Shown here: positions 1 through 9,359 of the stretch, one piece after another
How the letters are laid out: each line of letters starts with the position of its first letter
How positions within the stretch are numbered: the first letter of the stretch is position 1
NCBI GenBank assembly: GCA_001600355.1
Contig: BCJU01000002.1
Location: forward strand, 248,001 to 312,000
Source: Meira nashicola
Lineage: Eukaryota > Basidiomycota > Exobasidiomycetes > Exobasidiales > Brachybasidiaceae
DNA: 64,000 bases
Reading direction: 5' to 3'
Notes under the pieces: model-generated
The model's database searches: none
The model's input: the letters and a program-made list of their open reading frames with translations, nothing else
Told to the model about the DNA's origin: nothing
Program-made: the position numbers and the translations under genes

Positions 1-388
1 GTTACATGTAGCCTTATTTGTTGAAGGATTGAGAGTTCCGTGGGCTGAATAAAATAAGGGACGCATTAATAATAACCTACATGCAGCAGCACAAAGGGCG
101 TGCGTGACTGGGGTGACAAGCGCGGATGAGAATACGTACAAAACAAAGGTTGGCATTTACATACATATGTACATACGTACATGTACAGTAAGGGGATCGT
201 ACTAAGAAGCGGTCTGACCGCCTACAGTTACAAGAAAAAGTTATTTCTAATTTTATACTTATTATCGTACCTTTCTCACTCCTTCATCTCCTAAATCAGC
301 GCAAGAAAAAGAGTAGGTTCAAGATTCTTTCTTTATAAAAAGCCAAACAGAATCCGACGACCTTTTTTACTCGCTTTGCCTTTTCAAC
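1..388. other. Left-edge intergenic DNA, upstream of the G-gamma gene
   Basis: I see no convincing coding sequence here. It holds alternating purine-pyrimidine stretches (ACATACATATGTACATAC near 160-180) and pyrimidine-rich DNA leading to the first gene. The last 60 bases are probably its promoter and 5' leader. Confidence 0.6.
334..342 (+). promoter_or_regulatory. TATA-like box before the G-gamma gene
   Basis: TATAAAAAG lies 47 nt before the ATG at 389, in a pyrimidine-rich stretch. It is a plausible core promoter element; this rests on motif and position only. Confidence 0.4.
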
Positions 389-707
389 ATGAACGCCAGA
401 CCGCCAAAACAATCCATGTCAGAGCTTAAACTTCGTCGATTGACCGAACATAATCAAAGGTTACGTGAAGATCTCGAACGTCCACGAGTTCGTGTATCTG
501 AAGCTAGTATAGGGTAAGTACCAAAAATCACAAAAAAGGCATCAATTTGAGATGATTACTGACCTCTTTCTTCTCTCAACTTATAGACTGATTCGGTATT
601 GCAAAAGCACACGCGATTATCTCGTTCCATCCGTTTGGGGACCTGTTGACAAGAAAGAAGATCCATATGCTCCTCAGAGCACAGGATGCAATTGTTCAGT
701 CATGTAA
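389..707 (+). CDS. STE18: Heterotrimeric G-protein gamma subunit (STE18-like)
   Basis: Two exons, 389-513 and 587-707 (intron 514-586, GTAAGT...TTATAG), give 81 residues. The protein opens with a hydrophilic helix ([19 protein letters not shown]), as G-gamma proteins do to pair with G-beta, and ends in a CAAX box, CSVM, with a second cysteine two residues upstream (CNCSVM). The family is farnesylated on the CAAX cysteine and often palmitoylated on the neighbouring one, which holds G-beta-gamma at the plasma membrane. In fungi it serves pheromone and nutrient signalling. The length is normal for fungal gammas. It is convergent with the BolA gene, across a 288-nt gap containing a CA-rich stretch near 790-815. 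Confidence 0.85.
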
Positions 708-995
708 ACGTTCGACATCCGCTCTCCCAGCCTGGAGCTATGAACAGGGGATGTGTTGACGCAAGACAAACAAGCATACGATGCACATACGCATACACAT
801 ACACACACACAACTGCACGATACCACAAATAGTCAATTTCTCTTACTTTCCCGGTTTTGAAGACGAAATTTACATTCATTCATTCGAGTTCATTTCGCCT
901 ACAATCAAATGAGCGCATCATTTACATGTACAGTGTTTCAGCTAATATCATACAATTTTTTTTCTCTCTCTCTTTCCTTTTTTCATTTGCATTAT

Positions 996-1495
996 CTATT
1001 CGGTCTTTTTGAGAGCTTTAAACATTTCTTGTTCTCTTTCATATTCGGCTGGTGTTTTTGTACGTAAACTTAATGCATGAAGACCTTGATCGAATTCATC
1101 TTTCATTAATGCATTTATAGCACGATGACGAGCGATTTGTGTTTTTCCTTCAAACGCTTTCGAAACGATTTCAACGAAAAAGTGTGTTTCACCACTACCA
1201 CCACCTTGTGCTACCATTGCAGCATGATGAGCATGTTTGGAAGAGCTGTAAGATGAAATGTCAATATCTCTGCTTCCAAGTGAAAATAACATCTTCTTAC
1301 TCACTCATTCCGTATATTTAATGTTTCAGGTTGAAATTCCTTTGAAATCTTTTCACGCATTGAAGATTCGATTGGCATGATTGCTCTTGCTGATGATTGA
1401 TTTGCAGCTGCACTTGCAAACGATCTTGAATAAGCTCTAACCAATTGTGGAGATCTAATAGAAAAGATTCTTGTACGTATACTCGGTAAAGCCAT
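996..1495 (-). CDS. BOL1: Mitochondrial BolA-like Fe-S cluster factor
   Basis: Two exons on the minus strand, 1305-1495 and 996-1245 (intron 1246-1304, GTGAGT...TTACAG), encode 146 residues. The first ~35 are rich in Arg, Ser and Ala with no acidic residue (MALPSIRTRIFSIRSPQLVRA), typical of a mitochondrial presequence. The BolA fold follows: ISKEFQPETLNIRNDSSKHAHH, then THFFVEIVSKAFEGK and ARHRAINALMKDEF. The splice restores the family's D-x-S-x-x-H signature. Mitochondrial BolA proteins work with monothiol glutaredoxin and NFU1 to load [4Fe-4S] clusters onto targets such as lipoyl synthase. An in-frame TTG lies 30 nt upstream, but the first ATG is at 1495. NFU1 and ISA1 are also in this window. 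Confidence 0.88.
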
Positions 1496-2085
1496 CAGAG
1501 GCAGGTGATCATTAAATAAGAACAAGAAAGCCTGCTTGAATCAAAGAAGACAATGATTTGATATACTTGAATTGATCGATTGCCCTTCCTTATGTATATA
1601 CCTTGTGATCGTGTGGAGACAGGTGAAGCAAAAAGTGATGTTGTTCTCAAAATTCTTCTCGTGAAAAAAACCCTAAATCCTTCACGCCAAAGCAATACTT
1701 ACGCAAAACGCACGCCTGGCGCGCGATCAGAGCATTTCCCTTGATTGGATTAATAATCATTACCTATGTCGCCTATAATAAGAATGATTGTCAATAAAGT
1801 CTAAATATTAAGCCAAAAGTCAAACATTCCCTCTTCTTATCTTTAAGCTAGCAATCAAACGAAGATGTGATAAGTGCTGATTATATTGCCTAACAATGGG
1901 CCTGAAAATCCGTGACTGGGAAAACAAAGCAAAAGAGCGGTATGAGAAACAAGATTAGATGGTACTGGACCAAGAGATGAGAAAGAAAGAAAAAACACAG
2001 AAAAGAAAAGATAGTCGCAGGAAAAAAAAAGTACAAAATGTTTTTGAAAGTCTAAAAGGAGAAAGAAAGAAGCTCGTCGATCCTA
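1496..2085. other. Intergenic, upstream of the BolA gene
   Basis: 590 nt between two minus-strand genes. It contains an AT-rich centre (1760-1850) and a very purine-rich stretch (about 1960-2080, repeated AAGAAAG/GAAAAAG) just past the 3' end of the next gene. Short open frames here lack codon character or family resemblance. I see no gene. Confidence 0.5.
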
Positions 2086-3078
2086 TCAAGCAAATGAAAG
2101 ACCAACGGCTAATAAACTTGCAACGGCCAGCGTTACTGTAATTTGTACTTTAGCATTGCTTAAAGCACCTCCAACTTCTGCAAATGCAGTCGTTCCCGCT
2201 TTTTGATTAACATTGGTTGTGAAATCTTTTCCACATGTTGCTTGCATTGCTTTATACAGGGCAGATTGTCCTTTCAATTTATCCGAATTGGATAACCCGA
2301 TCGCATATGGAATCGAAGTTTCGAAAGTGATGTATGCTGCCATGATATTCTTACTGCAACTTGAGCATAATAAGTTCTTATCACTGTTTGGTTGTAAGAA
2401 CAAGTAAGCAATATTAGATTGACTTGCTGCTCCTGAATCGATGGTTTGTGCAGTTTCTGAAGCATCTTGTCTTTCGACTAATTCAGGCATCAACATAGCA
2501 TCATCTGTGAGCAAAGATCGTTTTGAAGTTGTTGAAGAAGCTTGTTTTGCAGCAGTGTTGTTTGCGATGGAAAGAATGCAAAAGTTATTGCTATCATCAG
2601 TTGTGCAAACGGCATCATGGAAAGGATTGATGAGGTATAAAACATCATAAAGTGCAACAACTTGTTCATTTTTACTCTTTAATTCTGTTCCACATGCGTT
2701 CCAGAATTTACTCAATTGAGAACGAATTGTGCTTGGTTGACATCCTGTTGCATTTGCACATAATTGTCCCAAACTGTTTTTGAGTGCAGTCGCTGAATCT
2801 GTTACGTTTGATGAAGCTGCTTTATTTCCTTTTGCTACCGTTGTTGCGTTTGCATAATATTGTGTAGCGGATAATAAAGGTGCAGTGCATGCTTGTAAGG
2901 TTGCATCGCTATTGAGCGAATTTAGGAAATCTGAACAACCAGAACTAATTCCCGTTGGAATTAAACTAGATGTTGATGCTGAAGCTGAAGCAGTTGAAGA
3001 AGGTGTTGCTGAACTTTGAGCGAGAGCATTAGAGGCGAAACCCAATAATCCAATCAAAGCAATCGATGTTAGCCGCAT
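2086..3078 (-). CDS. Secreted, probably GPI-anchored cysteine-containing surface protein
   Basis: A single exon of 330 residues. Residues 1-20 (MRLTSIALIGLLGFASNALA) form a clear signal peptide, followed by a Ser/Thr/Ala-rich stretch. The middle has spaced cysteines (CSDF, LQAC, QLCANATGC, NACG, AVC, FCIL, CSSCSK, TCGK) and several N-glycosylation sequons. The protein ends in a hydrophobic segment (ITVTLAVASLLAVGLSF) preceded by small residues, which suggests a GPI-anchor signal. It resembles fungal cell-surface proteins of the DUF7729 type; that family name is from memory. A dibasic KR near residue 190 might be a Kex2 site. The molecular function is unknown. Its promoter faces the dehydroshikimate dehydratase gene across 1.25 kb. 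Confidence 0.7.
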   Translation of the reverse strand: MRLTSIALIGLLGFASNALAQSSATPSSTASASASTSSLIPTGISSGCSDFLNSLNSDATLQACTAPLLSATQYYANATTVAKGNKAASSNVTDSATALKNSLGQLCANATGCQPSTIRSQLSKFWNACGTELKSKNEQVVALYDVLYLINPFHDAVCTTDDSNNFCILSIANNTAAKQASSTTSKRSLLTDDAMLMPELVERQDASETAQTIDSGAASQSNIAYLFLQPNSDKNLLCSSCSKNIMAAYITFETSIPYAIGLSNSDKLKGQSALYKAMQATCGKDFTTNVNQKAGTTAFAEVGGALSNAKVQITVTLAVASLLAVGLSFA

Positions 3079-4327
3079 TTTTGTGTATGATGTATGTTGA
3101 TTTGTAGAAGAGTGCTGTATGTTTTGGTGTCTACTGAATAGCGAAATTGAATCGAGTCGATCGAATCGGAGTGAATTGAAAAAATGAATGTGAAAAGATC
3201 GTTGTGATGATGATGAATTGTGTGTCTCTCAAAGGACCACAACTGTACTTGATGAATGAAGGTGAACAATTAGGGTGACGGAGTAAACGGAGCCGGATGA
3301 TAATAATAGTCAAGAGAGAATAATGAAAGAGAAAAAAAATCCGTGATCATCAGAACAGGGGCGGGCGTAGATACAAACGGGCAAGCGGGCGTAGGCGTGT
3401 GTGCATACACACATACAGACAAACCACATGCAACGAAAAGAAAGGCGCGTCTTAGCTTTTTCTTTGGTTGTCGAAACAATTCAACTTTTTCATCGAAAGG
3501 CTAAGCAGACACACACTCAAATTTGCAGCAAATACGGTCTTCCGCTCGAATAGGCAAGCAAGCATTTATTCAGTATGTACACATGTAGTTCCTTTGTGTG
3601 TGGGTTTTGTGCAACTTTTTGCCCAGCAGCGGCGCAGCGCATAAAAGTTCGGAAAGGAAAGGCGCGTTATGCATGCATACAAGCACACAGACACATACCA
3701 AAGGTGCATAAATGGCAAAATAGCATTGTTCTTTAATTCGTCCTTTGCGCTCCGCTTTTACTATTTCTCATTTACACTGTTTTTGTGCACATGTTTAAAA
3801 GGTCCTGCTTAAGAACAATAAAGTAGAGGGGAAATGCCTTCAATCCATCTAGAAATTTTTGAGAGAAGAAGGAAAGAATGTTCTTACGCCCTCACTAGCA
3901 CGCCCAAACGGCCTGCAAACAAGTGTGGTCATATGCTGAAGACTGTGGCCTATTCATTCTGTAGATAAAGAAATATAGATGATGCTTACATAAGATATTT
4001 GTCAATGCCGCTTATATAAGAAGCCTTTTAGCATACGCATCTTTTTGCCGCGGTGTATACGGTCAATTGCAGCCCATTTGCGCGTGTTAAGCGTATTTTA
4101 TGCTGAGCCCGGATAAAAGTTTAAGAAACATTTTTCCGCCACTCTCCTCCCAACTGCAGAATTCCAGTGTCTTTAAACAATTGTCACTACCCCATATGTA
4201 TGCCATGAAAAAAAAAAGACATTTGAATTGATAAGGTGGGGTATGTATACAGTGATATATAAAGCCTTGCTGTAATGAAAATGAATGATAGTCACACCTC
4301 TTTCTCCTAACAACAACAACGACGACG
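3079..4327. other. Large divergent promoter region
   Basis: 1249 nt between the secreted-protein gene (minus) and the dehydratase gene (plus), the longest gene-free stretch in the window. It holds GT/CA-type alternating runs (3390-3420, 3670-3705), a TGCATGCA palindrome at 3670-3677, and a TATA box near the right end. I found no supportable ORF. The length suggests regulated rather than constitutive expression of one or both flanking genes. Confidence 0.5.
4256..4264 (+). promoter_or_regulatory. TATA box of the dehydroshikimate dehydratase gene
   Basis: TATATAAAG ends 63 nt before the ATG at 4328, a position expected for a fungal core promoter. The intervening leader is rich in CAACAACAACG repeats. 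Confidence 0.5.
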
Positions 4328-5554
4328 ATGACCAACAATATGCCAACTTTGTCAATCTTTACGGCCAGCGTTGGATTTCATTCTGCTGGTCATTCACTTC
4401 CTTCAAAATTACGAGCAATAGCAAAAGCAGGATTTGAAGGAGTTGAAATATTTCAAGATGATTTAGATGCATTTGCAGAAAGTGATGAATTTGCAATTAT
4501 TTATAAAGCTTTAACGCCTCCTTCAAGTCCACAATACGGTAAAAGAAGTTTATCAAATACAACAAACGAGAATGAAATTGCTTCTACTTCTTCTTCTTCT
4601 ACACTACAACAACAAGAAAAGACGGCTTGGAATGCACATGGTAAATGTACCCCATTCGAAGCTCAACGTGAACTTGTTTGTGCAAGTTATATTCGTGGAA
4701 TTTGTGCTTCTTTAGGATTACAAATTTTATCCTTACAACCTATGCGTGATATAGAAGGTTGGAAAGATTCACAAAAACGTAAAGATGCAATGGAACGCGT
4801 AAAATCAAGATTTGCCATCATGCGTGCTTTAGGAACAGATTTGTTATTATGTTGTTCAAGTTGTCAACCAAAAGATGAAATAACAAATGATATTAATCAA
4901 TGCGCAGAAGATTTCGCTTTCCTTGCTGATGAAGCAGCACGATTTGATGAATCAATCACACTAGATGAATCATCACAAACACTACTTAAACCATTAAGGA
5001 TCGCATTTGAAGGCTTAAGTTGGGGAACATATATCGATAGATGGGATCAAGCATATGAAATCGTTAAAAAAGTTGATAAAACGAATTTTGGTTTATGTTT
5101 CGATAGCTTTAATACTTTAGGTCGTCAATTTGCCGATCCATGTAGTCCTAGTGGCATTCAAGAACCAAGAGAAGAAACTGAAAAAGCTTTAAAGTCTTCT
5201 CTTCAATCAATTCCAATTCAAGTTCCAGCAGAAAAAGTTTTCTTCCTTCAAGTTGGTGATGCAAGAAAGATGGAAAAACCACTTGAACCTTCTCCAAATC
5301 CAAACGAACCACGTCCTGCCCGTATGATTTGGAGTAGAGGTAATCGTTTATACCCCGGAGAATTTGATCGTGGTGCTTTTATGCCTACTTTGGATTTCGT
5401 GAAAGCAGTTTGTGCAACAGGCTATAAAGGTCCTTGGTCAATCGAAGTGTTCAATTCTTCTCTTCATCAACCTGGACAAAAAGTTCAAACAGAACATGCA
5501 GAACGCGGTCATAAAGGATTGGTTTGGCTAATCAATCAAGTTATCAAAACTTAA
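4328..5554 (+). CDS. 3-dehydroshikimate dehydratase (quinate/shikimate catabolism)
   Basis: A single exon of 408 residues of the xylose-isomerase-like TIM-barrel superfamily. The N-terminus (FTASVGFHSAGHSLPSKLRAIAKAGFEGVEIF) is the first strand and helix of the barrel. The middle carries GLSWGTYIDRWDQAYEIVKK and FGLCFDSFNTLGRQFADP, and the end has RLYPGEFDRGAF and WSIEVFNSSL. These match fungal QA-4-type enzymes, which convert 3-dehydroshikimate to protocatechuate and need a divalent metal. Candidate metal ligands are the Glu, Asp and Glu in these motifs. The other quinate genes are not nearby, so this is not an intact qa cluster. A second in-frame ATG lies at residue 5. A generic sugar isomerase is the main alternative. 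Confidence 0.75.
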   Translation: MTNNMPTLSIFTASVGFHSAGHSLPSKLRAIAKAGFEGVEIFQDDLDAFAESDEFAIIYKALTPPSSPQYGKRSLSNTTNENEIASTSSSSTLQQQEKTAWNAHGKCTPFEAQRELVCASYIRGICASLGLQILSLQPMRDIEGWKDSQKRKDAMERVKSRFAIMRALGTDLLLCCSSCQPKDEITNDINQCAEDFAFLADEAARFDESITLDESSQTLLKPLRIAFEGLSWGTYIDRWDQAYEIVKKVDKTNFGLCFDSFNTLGRQFADPCSPSGIQEPREETEKALKSSLQSIPIQVPAEKVFFLQVGDARKMEKPLEPSPNPNEPRPARMIWSRGNRLYPGEFDRGAFMPTLDFVKAVCATGYKGPWSIEVFNSSLHQPGQKVQTEHAERGHKGLVWLINQVIKT

Positions 5555-5618
5555 TTTTCTCATCTAGTTCATTGTATAAATAGTAGTCGCATCAATTCAT
5601 CATAATGTACATTTGACA

Positions 5619-7208
5619 TCAGACCTTCCTTCTATGTTTCTCGTTAGGATTTCTTCTTCCTACTCCAATTTGCGGTAATCCTTGATATCCTTGTCCACTC
5701 GTTTTACCTGCTAATAAAATACTCAAGGTATCTGCATCTTCATATCGTGCACTTAAAGAATCACTTCCACGTTCTAATGCTTTTTGTAAAGCTCGTTCTT
5801 CTTTATTTTTTTGTACTCTTTCACGTTGTAATGCTTTTTGCCATTCAGCTTGATCTTCACGTAAAATCGGTACGCCTGCTTGAACACCTCCAGCTTTTCC
5901 AGGTTTTGGTAAGGGTAAAGAGAATTTTGTTCCACGATTCTTGTATTGAAAGTTTTTCTTGAGATGAATTTGCATTCCAGCTGAAGTTCCCAACTGAGGA
6001 TCACTTGATGTCACACTCGTTCGTAAAAGTGTTGGATTACCACATTGCGGACAAAACTTTCTCTCTGAGTCTTTACAGATCTTAAAGCATGCATGACAGC
6101 GTAAAACCCACGATTTAACTTGTCGAATTCGTGTTCCTTCTAATCCAACTAAACTTAATCCCATTTGTAACAACACATTTTGCACTGCATAATCTCCCGT
6201 CATACAAGCAACTGTCATTCTTGCAGGTGGTTTGTTGTTGTTTGACTTTTTGCTACTGCTAGCATTTCCGCCGGCATTGACAGGCTTTTGAACGGTATTT
6301 TTAGAAGTTACTGTTGACCAACCATCATCGGCTTCTGTCACTGTCGTACGCATTCTGCCGTTAGATCGAGTCTTGTTTGCGTTTTGCAATAATGACAAAT
6401 CAGAATCTGATACTAATCCCAATGCTCTACTCTTGTGCTTGTCAATATTATCCGGTGTGATCCATTCGCCTCCTGTCTCTTCATCATCTTCGTCATCATT
6501 CAAAGATCCTTCTTCTGAGTCGTGCGTATCTGCTTCTGCTTCTTCCGGCGTTTCTGATTGCGCTATCGAAGTGGATGCCAAAGTTGATTCTATGGCTTGA
6601 ACTTCAGCGTCCGTTTGAGCTTCAGATGAGGTCGGCTGAGCATTGTTGGTGCTATCTTCGTCAATCTTAGTCTCCTCCTCTAATCTTTGTGTTATGCTCT
6701 GGCTGTGTTTCTCTTCTGATGGATCTATTATCCGCTTCTCTACCTTTTGCTTCTGCTTGCCAGAATTCTGCTCTTTCTGTTGTTTTGACTGTTTTTGTTG
6801 ACCTGTCAAACCTCCAAGAGTATCTCTTATTCTCCATTGACCATGCTTTTGTACTTCCAAAGCATAAGTTAATGCTAAAACGCTTAAATCCGGTTGAGAA
6901 AGTACAGCATAATCACCAGTTTGTTTTGCAAATCCAATCATTGCCACCTTTGCTTCTGCACTTGCATCACGTATTTCAATAGTAAAGCCACCTTCTCCTG
7001 CATTACTTTGATCTTGTAATCGTTGAAAATGATCCCTTGCTTGTTTATCACGTAATTCTGCTACAACTGAAGAAGGAACGTAAAACTTTTTCGCTAATCC
7101 GATTAACCTCTGTTGCGTTACCAATGGACCAGCATCCAACACTAATTCATCAATTTGTGGAACGTTAGCAGAAGTGCTGCCTTCTGCTATATTTGATATA
7201 TCAGCCAT
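5619..7208 (-). CDS. NOB1: NOB1, 20S pre-rRNA D-site endonuclease
   Basis: A single exon of 529 residues. An N-terminal PIN nuclease domain starts at IDELVLDAGPLV (catalytic Asp near residue 25) and continues past YAVLSQPDLSVLALTYAL. A long acidic and Gln-rich linker follows. The C-terminal half has a zinc ribbon, CHACFKIC...FCPQCGN, at about residues 367-392, then the usual basic tail. NOB1 cleaves 20S pre-rRNA at site D to make the 18S 3' end in late cytoplasmic 40S maturation. The gene is head to head with UTP18 across 247 nt, a natural shared promoter for two small-subunit biogenesis factors. Confidence 0.95.
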   Translation of the reverse strand: MADISNIAEGSTSANVPQIDELVLDAGPLVTQQRLIGLAKKFYVPSSVVAELRDKQARDHFQRLQDQSNAGEGGFTIEIRDASAEAKVAMIGFAKQTGDYAVLSQPDLSVLALTYALEVQKHGQWRIRDTLGGLTGQQKQSKQQKEQNSGKQKQKVEKRIIDPSEEKHSQSITQRLEEETKIDEDSTNNAQPTSSEAQTDAEVQAIESTLASTSIAQSETPEEAEADTHDSEEGSLNDDEDDEETGGEWITPDNIDKHKSRALGLVSDSDLSLLQNANKTRSNGRMRTTVTEADDGWSTVTSKNTVQKPVNAGGNASSSKKSNNNKPPARMTVACMTGDYAVQNVLLQMGLSLVGLEGTRIRQVKSWVLRCHACFKICKDSERKFCPQCGNPTLLRTSVTSSDPQLGTSAGMQIHLKKNFQYKNRGTKFSLPLPKPGKAGGVQAGVPILREDQAEWQKALQRERVQKNKEERALQKALERGSDSLSARYEDADTLSILLAGKTSGQGYQGLPQIGVGRRNPNEKHRRKV

Positions 7209-7455
7209 CTTTTTTTTGAATTGATTGTATGGTGGCCGAGAGTGATTAAACAGCTTTTAATGCAAGAGCCAAAAATGTATCTTCCAAAAAATTAATTTAC
7301 ACGTGATGCATGCAAGCCAAAATTTTTTGGATTAAGAGGCAATTATTTTTTGTTATTAGCGCAGAAGAATTGTTTAACAGACACAGGAACAGTGCATTCT
7401 GCATATAAACGTAAAAACACACCTTTTCCTTCTACCATTCAGCATAGTGATCATA
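7209..7455. promoter_or_regulatory. Shared NOB1/UTP18 promoter
   Basis: A 247-nt divergent promoter. It holds CACGTG at 7300-7305, TGCATGCA at 7307-7314 and AAAATTTTTT at 7319-7328, all within 29 nt. The last resembles the RRPE element of yeast ribosome-biogenesis genes. CACGTG is a bHLH (Cbf1-type) site. Which proteins bind is inference. Confidence 0.5.
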
Positions 7456-9282
7456 ATGCCTGCAAATGGAAAGAGAAAGAATGGTTCGCAAAAGAGACAA
7501 AATTACGATGAACCAGATGAGGAAGAACTTCGATTAACAGAATCATTATTTGGAGGAAATATCAAAGGAAAGAAGAAGAAAACAAGGCAGAATATAAATC
7601 ACGAAGATGAAGAAAGGGAACAAAATTCATCAAAAATTCCTCAATCAACTGCAGAACAATTGATGGAAGATGATGATTTGTTTGTTCTGGATACTGCTGC
7701 AGAAGGTGTAGAGGATAACGGATCTCAATCGTCTTCATCAGCTTCAAGCTCTTCAGCAAGCGATAGTGACGATAGCGAAGAAGATAGCGAAAGTGATAGT
7801 GAATCTGAAGAGAAGGGTGATACTACCAACACACACAATCCAGACAAGCCTTTGTTATTCAAAAAGAAAGAGATTATTAGAAGAGAACCAGTTTGGACTG
7901 ATCCTAGTAGTGCAACACTCACAGTCACACTGGCAGGTGCTGATGCAAAAGCAGAAGATGGAAGTCGTAAAGGTATGAACAAATTGCGAAATTTACGTGA
8001 AACAGCCGATGAAGTGAGCATAAGTGGTACTGAATACGAATTACGTTTGAGAAGAACGTTTGAAAAGTTACATCCACGACCTAGATGGGCCTCTCTAGAG
8101 CTACGCAAAGCAGACGGAAGTTCGGCTGGAATGCAATCTCTTGGCGATTTGTTGAATACTGATATGGGACTTGTGAGCCGTTCAAGAGGAGATAGACGAC
8201 AGAAAGGAACAACGCTTCCCAAACAGAGGATAGAGATTCAAAGACTTCGAAATGCGAACGAAGGAGAAGCAAGAACAAAACCTTCTGCAATCGAACAAGT
8301 TGCTTTTCATCCTGCAACAAGGGCAAATGTTATGCTTACCACATCGAAAGATCGCATGCTACACTTATACCATATTGACACAAAAGAGAATCCACTTTTG
8401 GAATCAGTCCACTTTCCCGACATGCCTTTACGTTCAGCCCAATTTCATCCTTCCGGATCTTCGATCATGTTAAGTGGACCGAGGCCTTTCTTCTACGTAC
8501 ATGATATTTATTCCGGAAAGACTACACGTTCAACACCTTGGCGAGCTTATGCATCTGCAGGAGAAGAGGATTCACAAGAAAGAGATCTTTCATTAGCACG
8601 CTTTGCACCTGCACAGGATGGCGGTAAACAGTTGGCAATCGGAGGAAGAAGAGGAGCGATTTATTTATTAGATTATAATCAGTCTGGAGGATCTGGTGGC
8701 GGTAATCTGATCGGAAGAATGCAGATGAACGCACCTCTTAAAGGATTAAGCTGGGATCCTGCTAATGAGAATCGATTGGCTTCTCTCAGCAATCAAGGAG
8801 TCGTGCACGTTTGGGATACCCGACAGATGACGTGTGAGGCTCAAAGACATGATGTTGGTCTCTTTGCACCTAAAAGCATCGAAGCAAGTCCTTCAGGACA
8901 ATGGTGGGCTATCGGTAGCGAAGATGGTATCGTGAACATGTACGGCCGTGAAGCGGTAGAGAACGGTAGTAATACTACGATCAATAATGGACAAGTAGTT
9001 TCTACATTAGAATCACGTAAATCGATCAGTAATATCGTCACAGCTACAACCACTCTTCGCTATAATCCTACTGGAGAGATTTTGGCTATCGCAAGTTCAA
9101 AGAAGAGAGATGTTTTGAAAATGGTTCATCTTCCTTCGATGACAATCTTTGATAATTGGCCAACATCTGGAACACCTCTAGGTCATATTTCTTCTATCGA
9201 TTTCTCTAGCGGATCAGAATTGATGGCTATGGGTAATACACGAGGAAAAGTGTTACTCTATTCGCTTCAGCATTATTCGTGA
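7456..9282 (+). CDS. UTP18: UTP18, WD40 protein of the SSU processome
   Basis: A single exon of 608 residues. The frame stays open to a GTG nine nt upstream, but the first ATG is at 7456. The first ~130 residues are charged, with Ser/Asp/Glu-rich tracts of the kind found in nucleolar proteins. A conserved linker follows (WTDPSSATLTV, GTEYELRLRRTFEKLHPRPRWA), then WD40 repeats from about residue 277 to the end (AIEQVAFHPATRANVML; LKGLSWDPANENRLASLS; VHVWDTR). UTP18 belongs to the UTP-B complex that binds the 5' ETS and U3 snoRNP, and it recruits the exosome helicase Mtr4. It faces NOB1. Confidence 0.93.
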   Translation: MPANGKRKNGSQKRQNYDEPDEEELRLTESLFGGNIKGKKKKTRQNINHEDEEREQNSSKIPQSTAEQLMEDDDLFVLDTAAEGVEDNGSQSSSSASSSSASDSDDSEEDSESDSESEEKGDTTNTHNPDKPLLFKKKEIIRREPVWTDPSSATLTVTLAGADAKAEDGSRKGMNKLRNLRETADEVSISGTEYELRLRRTFEKLHPRPRWASLELRKADGSSAGMQSLGDLLNTDMGLVSRSRGDRRQKGTTLPKQRIEIQRLRNANEGEARTKPSAIEQVAFHPATRANVMLTTSKDRMLHLYHIDTKENPLLESVHFPDMPLRSAQFHPSGSSIMLSGPRPFFYVHDIYSGKTTRSTPWRAYASAGEEDSQERDLSLARFAPAQDGGKQLAIGGRRGAIYLLDYNQSGGSGGGNLIGRMQMNAPLKGLSWDPANENRLASLSNQGVVHVWDTRQMTCEAQRHDVGLFAPKSIEASPSGQWWAIGSEDGIVNMYGREAVENGSNTTINNGQVVSTLESRKSISNIVTATTTLRYNPTGEILAIASSKKRDVLKMVHLPSMTIFDNWPTSGTPLGHISSIDFSSGSELMAMGNTRGKVLLYSLQHYS

Positions 9283-9359
9283 TCACGTTTTGGAATACAT
9301 TTGTACAGTACATGATATCATACAATATTGATCTAATATACATACATATGAGAGAATTG

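Noticed and set aside
7725..8222. A 165-codon frame antisense to UTP18
   Set aside because: It lies wholly within the UTP18 coding sequence, opposite its Ser/Asp-rich region, and has only low-complexity sequence.
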